DNA of 64,000 bases from Rubripirellula obstinata (lineage in GTDB: Bacteria; Planctomycetota; Planctomycetia; Pirellulales; Pirellulaceae), in NCBI RefSeq assembly GCF_001642955.1, contig NZ_LWSK01000014.1:1-64000 (forward strand), given 5' to 3'. The translations under genes were made by a program, and so were the position numbers. This document shows, piece by piece, positions 17,321-25,034 of the stretch (the first letter of the stretch is position 1; the number at the start of each line of letters is the position of its first letter). Below the pieces are notes generated by a model, which was given only the letters and a program-made list of their open reading frames with translations, was not told the DNA's origin and made no database searches.

Positions 17321-17518
17321 CGTAGCTGGTCCCGCCAGGGTTCAGTTCACTGCTAGTATTCCGCGTCACCTCAATTTTCGGGTAGCGGAACTCGCCAAGA
17401 GTTTCGGCTACGAGGGGGACGCCGAAAGTCTACGCGACTTCCGCTACCTCCTAACCGAAGATTGAGCTGACATGGACTGCTAGCTGTACCCGACTGAACC
17501 CTGGCGGGCCCAGCTACG
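17321..17518. repeat. CGTAGCTGGTCCCGCC hairpin split by an inserted element
   Basis: Left arm 17321-17347 and right arm 17491-17518 are complementary. The loop is occupied by the 122-bp element at 17357-17478 with GCTAG on both sides. The arms show compensatory-type changes relative to the other copies (GGTCCCGCC / GGCGGGCCC). Confidence 0.85.
17357..17478. mobile_element. 122-bp MITE-like palindromic element, copy 2, flanked by GCTAG direct repeats
   Basis: Sequence essentially identical to 10302-10423, same length. The flanking five bases are GCTAG at 17352-17356 and 17479-17483, unlike the ACTAG of copy 1. It is located inside the loop of another repeat family, direct evidence that it inserted there. 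Confidence 0.82.
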
Positions 17519-17558
17519 ATAGATTTCGCCAAAGACGGAACTTGTTTCAGGACAGTTC

Positions 17559-19784
17559 CTAACGCGATGCCATCGCGGCGATCGGCGATGCGTTGCGATA
17601 CCACTGCATCACGTCGTCGACCAGGATCTGGCCCACCATCCGCCGGCCAAGCGAAAAACGTACGGTGCCGGTTTGGCCACTACGCAGTTCGATGCCGCCA
17701 AGCAACTGATCAGCGGCTTGATCGGAACCGAACCTTGCTTCCGCGACGACACGCGGCTGAACCAACTTCCATTGTTCGTTGACATTCTTGGCCTGTGGAT
17801 TCGAGTACACCGACAACGGACCACCCAACGCACTTGCCATCGCCGGATGCGCCAGATCTCGGGTCGCACGAGGCTTCAAATGATCAAAACAGATCTCGTC
17901 GATCACACGGCCTTGTCCGCCGATCCATACGTCCGCCGAAAACTGATCTCGCGTCCGCAGCGTCACCGCATCGTCTTGACCAATCATCGCGACCAACTTG
18001 ATGCGATCCGGATCAGCGATAACGAACAATCGTTTGCCAGCCGTTACTAACGTTCCCAACTGATCCACCAAGTCAGACTGCATCACTGTTCCGCTAACTT
18101 GGCTTTGCACCAACAAGCCATCAATGCGGTTTTGTAATTCGCCGCGGCGTGTTTGCATGGCAAGTTCATTGGCTCGTTCGATTTCCAATTCCACCAACGC
18201 ACGCTCTCGACGAAGCACTCGTTGTCGATGGCGCGATTGGCTGATCTCTGTCCCCAAACGTTGCAAGTCGATTTCCAATTCTTTGTTTTCCAATCGACAA
18301 AGCACGTCGCCCACATCGACCGCCTGACCCGGCACCACCGATATCTCACGCACGAATCCGCGGACACTCGCACGAATTTCCGTCGGTTGGTCCAACGTCA
18401 CGACCATCGGTGCCATCACACGGCGCTGATAGGGAATGACCAGGACGCCAATCAACACAACCGACAATCCAAGGCAGATTCGTTTGAAGTACCAACGATT
18501 GATTCGCATGGGATCGTTCCAGTTTGAAAGAAAGCGAGCGAGCGGTTTTCCTGTCCAGAATCCGATCGCCACGATTGCCAACAGAATGCCCGCACCCCAG
18601 AACAAACCGGTCGCAGCCATGGCCAGCGAAACACAAATTAAAATCCGCCAAACGAATGCGGCGACCGCGTAAGCCGCAACTAACCCGACACGTCCTTCGG
18701 GCCAAGTCGGACGAGTCACGTTGGCACCAAACAAATACTTTTGCCGCACATACGACAACCAGCGAGTCGCATTGGTGGAAAGATTCGGCATCTCCAGATA
18801 GTCCGACAACATGTAATAGCCATCGAATCGCATCAGCGGATTTAGGTTAAACAAAACCGTCGTGAATGTTGCGGTGACAATCAAGTTACGAGCATGCATT
18901 TGGACCAGCGGGTCGGTCGAGTGCATCCAAACCCAAATGCCAACACTGGCAAGAACCGCTTCGACGATCATTCCAGCGGCGGCAACTAGAATTCGATGCC
19001 ACTTGTTTGGGAATGCCCAGGAACTGCTGACTTCGACGTACGGCAGCGGCATGAACAAGACCATCATCACGCCGGCTTCCCCCACGCGACCGCCCAACCA
19101 TCGACAAGCAACCGCGTGCCCAAGTTCGTGGACGCTTTTGACAATCAACCAAGTCGCGACCAACCACATCCAATTACCGCTGGCCAGCACATTTCGACTA
19201 GCCGCCCAAAACGAATTGAAATTCTCAACAACGGCCAAGCAAGTAATCGCAAACCACACCACACCGACAACCACGCCAATCAACATCAACCACTGATTCG
19301 CCAAACCGCGTTTCAGTAAACCTGCGATCGGGTTGACGAACCGCGAAGGATTCCCGAGCGGTATTTTTTGGAACATCGGATTAGCGGCACTGGCAATCTG
19401 CTGCTCGCGATCTTTTTGCTGCGACTGCGCGACCCGTGATCCCGACTGCGACGTCACCGTGTGGGCCAACCCCGATTCGACCAACCATCCGACCAGCGAT
19501 ATGGCATCGGATTCGTCCAGTGCATCGAGTCCATGCTTCGACGCCGTCGCGGACAAACATTCAGCGACCGTGGTTCGCCCATCAAGCAGCGACACAAACG
19601 TGTATTCAGCAACGCCCAACCGAGAGAATCGGCCCGAGGTGGGATCTTCAATCAGAAAACTAATCTGCCCCGAATCAATGTGCCTGGTAATTCGCAGATC
19701 GTCACGAATTTGCGGACACATCCCCATCACTTCGACCGTGATCGGGTCGGCTGCAAGCGAATCGTTTGGTGAAGGATGATTCAT
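17559..19784 (-). CDS. PqqD-like / site-2 protease (M50) / HlyD fusion protein
   Basis: 741 residues from the ATG at 19784 (a longer frame exists but starts inside the upstream gene). Residues about 20-108 look like a PqqD-type winged helix with ISFLIEDPTSGRFSRLG. Membrane helices follow, with HELGH (219-223) and NPLMRFDGYYMLSD (315-328), the zinc ligands of M50 intramembrane proteases. The C-terminal half (about 490-741) is an HlyD-type adaptor: a barrel half, an Arg/Glu-rich coiled coil (LQRLGTEISQSRHRQRVL) and a lipoyl-like half. It starts 16 nt after the stop of the adaptor upstream. PqqD domains bind precursor peptides in RiPP pathways, so peptide maturation linked to export is a reasonable inference. 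Confidence 0.85.
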   Translation of the reverse strand: MNHPSPNDSLAADPITVEVMGMCPQIRDDLRITRHIDSGQISFLIEDPTSGRFSRLGVAEYTFVSLLDGRTTVAECLSATASKHGLDALDESDAISLVGWLVESGLAHTVTSQSGSRVAQSQQKDREQQIASAANPMFQKIPLGNPSRFVNPIAGLLKRGLANQWLMLIGVVVGVVWFAITCLAVVENFNSFWAASRNVLASGNWMWLVATWLIVKSVHELGHAVACRWLGGRVGEAGVMMVLFMPLPYVEVSSSWAFPNKWHRILVAAAGMIVEAVLASVGIWVWMHSTDPLVQMHARNLIVTATFTTVLFNLNPLMRFDGYYMLSDYLEMPNLSTNATRWLSYVRQKYLFGANVTRPTWPEGRVGLVAAYAVAAFVWRILICVSLAMAATGLFWGAGILLAIVAIGFWTGKPLARFLSNWNDPMRINRWYFKRICLGLSVVLIGVLVIPYQRRVMAPMVVTLDQPTEIRASVRGFVREISVVPGQAVDVGDVLCRLENKELEIDLQRLGTEISQSRHRQRVLRRERALVELEIERANELAMQTRRGELQNRIDGLLVQSQVSGTVMQSDLVDQLGTLVTAGKRLFVIADPDRIKLVAMIGQDDAVTLRTRDQFSADVWIGGQGRVIDEICFDHLKPRATRDLAHPAMASALGGPLSVYSNPQAKNVNEQWKLVQPRVVAEARFGSDQAADQLLGGIELRSGQTGTVRFSLGRRMVGQILVDDVMQWYRNASPIAAMASR

Positions 19785-19800
19785 AATTGTCGGCCGTAAA

Positions 19801-21354
19801 CTACCACGGCATCCGCATGCAAACTTGTTCCCAAGCACGATGCAAGAACACCCAACCGATTGAATGTTTGGCACCACGAATCTTGGCACTGCCCTTCATC
19901 CCGGGCCGAAGTCTTCCGTCGGCATTGGCAAGAACACATTCGGCGACGAAAACGTTTTGATCGTCGCGAACTTCGCTTTGCGGCCAAATTTTTTCGATAA
20001 TGGCAACAAATGTTTCGTTACCAAAACCCGCAAACATCATTTCAACGTCGGTGCCTTCGCTGATATGAGAAACATCGTCACCGCGGACACTCAGTTCAAT
20101 CCGAAGTTCATCCAACGGCGAGATTTCATACAGCACTTGTCCTTGATCGACCGGAAAATTCTGTCTTCGATCCATGCTGCCTGACAAAACGATTCCCGAG
20201 ATCGGTGCCGTCAACGTCAGGTTCTCTTCTCGGTGACTTAGCAAATCGATTTGCGATTGCAGCCGTTGCATTTCCAATTCAGCTTGCATCGCATCGGTCG
20301 TTTTGTGCGCAGCCAAATGAGCGTCATGTTGCTTGGCGGCGCGTCGATGCTGGGCAACCAACCCGGCCAATTCCCAGCGGACTTCACGCCCGTCCATCGA
20401 TGCGACCGTTTGATCCGCCGTGACCACATCACCGGGTTCCACCAATGTTGTTTGCAGCAAACCGTCGTGCGGTGCGACACAGAATTGACGCTCCACCGGT
20501 TCAATGACCGATGGCGCAGCGACTTGATAGTCGATGGGAATCCAGGCCGCCGCAAACGCCGCGACGCACGCGCCCAACACGACCGTTCGCTTCGCCGCCG
20601 AACATGATTGATACCAACGAACCAACTTCGTTAACCGCGTGCCTTCGGATCGTTCGCAACTCATTAAAACGTCGGCGATGGGCGAAGCCGATGCAGCGAC
20701 AAAGTCCAACGACCTTGGTTGTAACGCCAACTGACCACGAGATCCAATCACCAGCAAGCTACCAACCGTGATTCCATGCTTGGTCACCAAAGGAACCGAC
20801 ACGACCTCGCGATCCCGACCCGCAAGTTGCTTGTGTGAAAGCATCGATGACGTGTCTTCTTTACTCGCGGCCGGATCACGATTGGAAAGCGGATAGACGC
20901 CCAACGATTCGCGCGTGATCGCTTCATCCAAACACGACTGATACAGCAGCACTTCTTCGGACTGGTTGTCCTGATTTGCGACACCGGAGATTGAAACAAC
21001 GCTTTGCCGCGAACGATTGCCCTGCCATCCCAGAACCACTCGAACGGAATTCAAATGAGCATGCATTTGTGAGGTCAATTCATGACAGGCCGATGCAAAC
21101 CGATCGCAGGCCGCCAAAGTCTGCAACAGTTCAACCAACCAGCCAGCGTTCTGAACCTGTCCCGTTGCATCAGCCAAACGCAGCCGCATCTGAATCAATG
21201 AATCGTTTGCCGCTTTGGTGTCATCGTGTGATTGAGCGGTTTGATGAGACGCGTGAACGCGCCGTCCGGCAACCGGATTTCCCGACACCGTCGTGAAGGT
21301 TGATGGTGTGCCCAGCACCGGTGGATTTACGGGATTTGCGTTTCTGGATGTCAT
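19801..21354 (-). CDS. HlyD-type adaptor with large N-terminal (possibly GAF-like) domain
   Basis: 517 residues. The N-terminal 220 or so residues are soluble and contain VSVPLVTKHGITVGSLLVIG, a strand pattern typical of GAF domains. One membrane helix follows (about 258-276, TVVLGACVAAFAAAWIPI), then an HlyD barrel (VAPHDGLLQTTLVEPGDVV), a short coiled coil and the second half ending PGMKGSAKIRGAK. The N-terminus would be cytosolic and might sense a ligand. The start overlaps the stop of the upstream adaptor in an ATGA, showing tight coupling. Confidence 0.82.
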   Translation of the reverse strand: MTSRNANPVNPPVLGTPSTFTTVSGNPVAGRRVHASHQTAQSHDDTKAANDSLIQMRLRLADATGQVQNAGWLVELLQTLAACDRFASACHELTSQMHAHLNSVRVVLGWQGNRSRQSVVSISGVANQDNQSEEVLLYQSCLDEAITRESLGVYPLSNRDPAASKEDTSSMLSHKQLAGRDREVVSVPLVTKHGITVGSLLVIGSRGQLALQPRSLDFVAASASPIADVLMSCERSEGTRLTKLVRWYQSCSAAKRTVVLGACVAAFAAAWIPIDYQVAAPSVIEPVERQFCVAPHDGLLQTTLVEPGDVVTADQTVASMDGREVRWELAGLVAQHRRAAKQHDAHLAAHKTTDAMQAELEMQRLQSQIDLLSHREENLTLTAPISGIVLSGSMDRRQNFPVDQGQVLYEISPLDELRIELSVRGDDVSHISEGTDVEMMFAGFGNETFVAIIEKIWPQSEVRDDQNVFVAECVLANADGRLRPGMKGSAKIRGAKHSIGWVFLHRAWEQVCMRMPW

Positions 21355-22256
21355 CGTTTCAACCTTCCGTTTTCAAAGGCGGGGGCATTTGAAATTTGAG
21401 TGTGCGGGGAATCGAAACGGCACCGCAAGCCACTGCGTAGTTGTCGATCTTTGTTCTCGATCAAAACATCCATTCGGACTCGTCCGCTATCGGCCTGAGT
21501 CACGGCAGCGATGTATTCCACTTGTCCAGCGACCCTGCGTTCACCCGATGCACCCGTGCGTTCCATCATGACGTCGACCGATTCGCCCGCTCGGTACAAA
21601 TCAGCGACTGCCGTAGAAACAAAAAATGTGCATCGCAATTGGTCCAGCACCACTACCGTTGCAACGTGTGGATCTGCGGTGGAAACATACTCGCCCGGTT
21701 CACGCAGCACATCGATGACTAAGCCGGATACCTGACCGCGAACACATCGTTGTTCGATGCGTCCATCAATTTCAACCAAACGCAGAGCAGCAAGTTTTTG
21801 TTTTTCGATCGCCGCATCTCGGTTCAGTTCGGCGATCTTTGCATCCGCTTCGCTACGTCTGGCTTCTTCCCGGCTGACTGCGCCTTTGCCGAGCAACTTC
21901 AAGACTTGTTCGTGACGATTGCGTTTGATTTCATATTCGATGTTCAGCGAATCGATTTGCGTGGTGCTTTCTGCTTCCAGTCTTGCGATTTCACGTGACG
22001 CTTCCAAAACTTTGGAATCCAACCGCATCACGATCGTATCGTTTCGAACGTGATCTCCACGTTTGACGCCAACTTCATCGATTCGCCCTGGTTCTGACGC
22101 AGACAAATGAATCGTTTGAACAGGTTCAGCAAACGCATCAAACGAATCGGCGTTTGCGTTGCCGCCGCTGATGATGGTGCCAGCAAAAATAGTGACGGCG
22201 AAAAACGTAACAGCAAGAGCCGTGGTCCTTGCCAAGTTGATGAAACGAACGTGCAT
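21351..22256 (-). CDS. HlyD/RND-type periplasmic adaptor protein
   Basis: About 301 residues from the ATG at 22256, which gives the signal peptide MHVRFINLARTTALAVTFFA. The lipoyl-like half IDEVGVKRGDHVRNDTIVMRL, a coiled coil (REIARLEAESTTQIDSL and following), and the second half with VRGQVSGLVIDVLREPGEYV are in membrane-fusion-protein order. It lies 4 nt after the SecA-like gene and overlaps the next adaptor by 4 nt, so it is the second gene of the operon. Confidence 0.85.
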   Translation of the reverse strand: MHVRFINLARTTALAVTFFAVTIFAGTIISGGNANADSFDAFAEPVQTIHLSASEPGRIDEVGVKRGDHVRNDTIVMRLDSKVLEASREIARLEAESTTQIDSLNIEYEIKRNRHEQVLKLLGKGAVSREEARRSEADAKIAELNRDAAIEKQKLAALRLVEIDGRIEQRCVRGQVSGLVIDVLREPGEYVSTADPHVATVVVLDQLRCTFFVSTAVADLYRAGESVDVMMERTGASGERRVAGQVEYIAAVTQADSGRVRMDVLIENKDRQLRSGLRCRFDSPHTQISNAPAFENGRLKR

Positions 22257-22260
22257 GGTT

Positions 22261-24243
22261 CTACCCGGTTTTGGCGAGTGTGTTTTGAATGTTTTCGAGC
22301 CACGCGTCACGTGACACCATTTGGCGGCGTTGCTGAAAGCGTTGGTTGCCGAGGCTGTGTTGCAACCGACTGATCGCCCTGTCCAAGGCTTGGTCGTGAA
22401 CGCCAGCCCGCGATTGAATTGACGAGAGACGCTCGGCCAATTTGGGATCGTGATCCTGGATCAGCTTGTCGTCGGGGCAGGCTAGAAATTGAACCGAACC
22501 TGGATCGCCTTGTCGGGCGGCGCGGCCGGCCAGTTGGCGGTCCACTCGAGACGAATCTTGGTGTTCGGTGGCGATCACGTGCAGTCCGCCAGCATGTGTT
22601 GCTTGTTCGCCGACGGCAATGTCTGTCCCGCGACCCGCCATGTTGGTCGCGATCGTAATGCAACCGGGGTCGCCAGCTCGCGCGATGATATCAGCCTCGG
22701 CTTCGTCCTGAACTCCGTTCAAGACACGAATGTCCGAATCGGAAAAATGGTTCGCGACCGCGACACTTTCCAAGATCGATCGTGTTCCGATCAATACTGG
22801 CTGTCCGTTCGATTGACGCGTTCGGGCATCGGTGGTGATGTATCGCAGTTTGTCTTCGTGGTTGGCGAAGTACTTTGACGGCACCGTCGTTCGCTGGCAT
22901 GGGCGGTGAGTTGGAATCACGCTGACGTCCAAACTGTAGAACTCGCGAAAGTCTTCCGAGCTATCGCCCACCGTTCCGGTCAATCCGCAAAGCCGGTCGT
23001 AATACTGGCAATAACGCTGACGCGTGATCCGGGCTTCGGTCAGGGTGTCGGCCGACGGTGTTAAACCACAGGCAATCTCGACCGCCTGGTGCAGTCCGCC
23101 TTGCCACCGGCGTTCTTCGTGAATCCGTCCCGTATTGGCATCGACGATCATCACTTCGCCGGCTTGAACGACGTAGTCAACATCACGAACCAATCCGATG
23201 CGAGCTTTCAATGCGTTTTGAACAAGAACCGTCCAACTGCGTGACAGTTTTCGTTTGGGCAGTGATTCAAACGCTTTTCGTGCGAGCGTTTTGCCATGCT
23301 CGGTCACCACGATCACTCCGCCTGATTCGATTTTGTAGCCCTCGCCTTCAATCAACGAATCTGCAAACCGATCCGCGATCGCGTAGAGCTCTGGATCGGT
23401 TTGCGGACCTGGTTCGCGGCCACCCAACACCAACGGAGTGTTGGCTTCATCGATTAGAACGCTGTCGGCTTCGTCGATGATGCCGAAGGCGCAGGGCCGT
23501 TGAACCGTTTGCGTTGTGGTGAACCGTTGGCCGCGAAGTTGTTCAGTAAAACGTTCGCCCAGATGCCGTGCATCACTTTTGCGACGCTGGATTTGGTCTC
23601 GCAAATAGTCGAAACCAAACTCATAACCAGGTCCGTAAGTAACGTCGCAACGATAGGCGTCTCGTTTGGCATCATTCTCATGGTCGGTGTCCAGATGAGC
23701 GGTGGTTAGTCCGAGTAGGCGGAATGCGGGGCGAGTGGTTTCGTAATCACGCCGCGAAAGGTAGTCGTTGGTGGTTGCAACATGCACGCCGCGACCATGA
23801 AGAGCAAACAAGAACGCCGGGATCGCAGTGATCAGCGTTTTGCCTTCCCCGGTCTGCACTTCGGCGATCGTCCCCTGGGCCAGTTTGTAACCGGCCAACA
23901 ATTGGACATCGTAGTACGTCATGCCCGTCACCCGTCGGACCGCCTCGCTGATCAATGCAATTGCATCGATGATGGCGGCGTGTTTCACGACTGAGGAATC
24001 AAAACTGAATCCATCCGATTGCAGTGCATTCGTTTCGCCGACCAGAGCGTTGGTGGTCAGCTTCGACAGCGACACCATACGTTCACGCACGTCCTGCACG
24101 AGAGTTTTCTCCCGTGAGGCGAGCGAAGATGACGAAAAGAAATGGTTGAACAAAAGACGGAATGCACCGGCGGAAACGAATGACACAGTTCTTCCGATGT
24201 CATCGACACTGCGGGTAGCCAGCGGTGATCGCGCCCCCACCAA
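22261..24243 (-). CDS. SecA-like ATPase lacking the C-terminal third (SecA paralogue)
   Basis: 660 residues against roughly 900 for housekeeping SecA. NBD1 has FDVQLL-like YYDVQLLAGYKL, Walker A VQTGEGKTL (129-137) and Walker B IIDEAD (255-260). A short preprotein-binding region follows, then GEVMIVDANTGR, GLTGTVG, and NBD2 with IATNMAGRGTDI and QLAGRAARQGDPGS. It ends shortly after NBD2, within what would be the start of the scaffold helix (ISRLQHSLGNQRFQQRRQM). The wing domain and the C-terminal zinc tail are missing. The TTG start at 24243 is the first in frame; the protein's N-terminus is uncertain. First gene of an operon of adaptors, implying a specialised export motor. Confidence 0.88.
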   Translation of the reverse strand: MVGARSPLATRSVDDIGRTVSFVSAGAFRLLFNHFFSSSSLASREKTLVQDVRERMVSLSKLTTNALVGETNALQSDGFSFDSSVVKHAAIIDAIALISEAVRRVTGMTYYDVQLLAGYKLAQGTIAEVQTGEGKTLITAIPAFLFALHGRGVHVATTNDYLSRRDYETTRPAFRLLGLTTAHLDTDHENDAKRDAYRCDVTYGPGYEFGFDYLRDQIQRRKSDARHLGERFTEQLRGQRFTTTQTVQRPCAFGIIDEADSVLIDEANTPLVLGGREPGPQTDPELYAIADRFADSLIEGEGYKIESGGVIVVTEHGKTLARKAFESLPKRKLSRSWTVLVQNALKARIGLVRDVDYVVQAGEVMIVDANTGRIHEERRWQGGLHQAVEIACGLTPSADTLTEARITRQRYCQYYDRLCGLTGTVGDSSEDFREFYSLDVSVIPTHRPCQRTTVPSKYFANHEDKLRYITTDARTRQSNGQPVLIGTRSILESVAVANHFSDSDIRVLNGVQDEAEADIIARAGDPGCITIATNMAGRGTDIAVGEQATHAGGLHVIATEHQDSSRVDRQLAGRAARQGDPGSVQFLACPDDKLIQDHDPKLAERLSSIQSRAGVHDQALDRAISRLQHSLGNQRFQQRRQMVSRDAWLENIQNTLAKTG

Positions 24244-24317
24244 TCGTTAAACTCCCCGCAGCCCGAACCGATGCAAAGTGCATCCGGTTCCCCAAATCCC
24301 GTCACTCCCAGATTGTG

Positions 24318-25001
24318 TGTCTAATCTTCACTAGAAGGCATGGTTTGCTGGCCGATGCAGGCACGAGGTGGCGAAGATTTAGACAAAAAAATTAAAGACA
24401 AAAAAGGTGCGTTCGTGATCGCCGTAGCTTTTTGCGGTTCTTAAAGTAGGCCGTAGCGAGCCTCAAGCGAGTTACGGCAGTGCGCAAAGTGCCGTAACTC
24501 GCTAGAAGCTCGCTACGGCCTACAAGCAACCAATTTTTTTGTCTTTAATTTTTTTGTCTAACTTTCACCATAAGGCGTCATGTGCTGGCCGGTGCAGGTA
24601 GGAGGTGGGAAGGATTTAGACAAAAAAATTAAAGACAAAAAAAGGTGCGTTCGTGATCGCCGTAGCTGTTTGCGGTTCTTAACCGTAGGCCGTAGCGAGC
24701 CTCAAGCGAGTTACGGCAGTGCGCAAATTGCCGTAACTCGCTAGAAGCTCGCTACGGCCTACAAGCAACCAATTTTTTTGTCTTTAATTTTTTTGTCTAA
24801 CTTTCACCAGAAGGCGTCGTGTGCTGGCCGGTGCAGGTAGGAGGTGGGAAGGATTTAGACAAAAAAATTAGAGACAAAAAAATGGTGTGTTCGTGATTGG
24901 CGTAGTTGTTTGTGGTTTTTAAAGTAGGCCGTAGCGAGCTTCTAGCGAGTTACGGCGGTGCGCAAAATGCCGTAACTCGCTTGAGGCTCGCTACGGCCTA
25001 C
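24318..25001. repeat. Three tandem composite repeats, period about 237-239 bp
   Basis: Each unit holds a T-rich inverted repeat (TGTCTAAYTTTCAC...GATTTAGACAAAAAAATTA; units start 24318, 24555, 24794), a spacer GTGCGTTCGTGATCGCCGTAG, and a hairpin GTAGGCCGTAGCGAGC...GCTCGCTACGGCCTAC (hairpins start 24446, 24685, 24924). The array fills the gap upstream of the SecA-like operon and between it and the sulfatase. No gene lies in 24244-25034. Confidence 0.9.
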
Positions 25002-25034
25002 GATGTCCAACCTCCACTCGAAGGCGGCGTTTAA

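Larger units (their letters stand above)
16908..17558. other. Repeat-filled gap between tolC-like and M50-HlyD genes
   Basis: Holds no gene. It contains a T-rich inverted repeat (17111-17219), an outer inverted repeat TAAGGAACTGTCC/GGACAGTTCCTAA (about 17285-17297 and 17550-17562), the CGTAGCTGGTCCCGCC hairpin (17321-17518) and, inside that hairpin, a copy of the 122-bp MITE-like element (17357-17478). Confidence 0.85.

Noticed and set aside
22261-24243. Housekeeping secA
   Set aside because: Length is 660 residues, the wing domain and zinc tail are absent, and the gene is tied to export adaptors; the essential SecA should be elsewhere.
24318-25001. CRISPR-like or rRNA-like array
   Set aside because: Period about 239 bp, all parts repeated, no spacers, and no rRNA or cas similarity.
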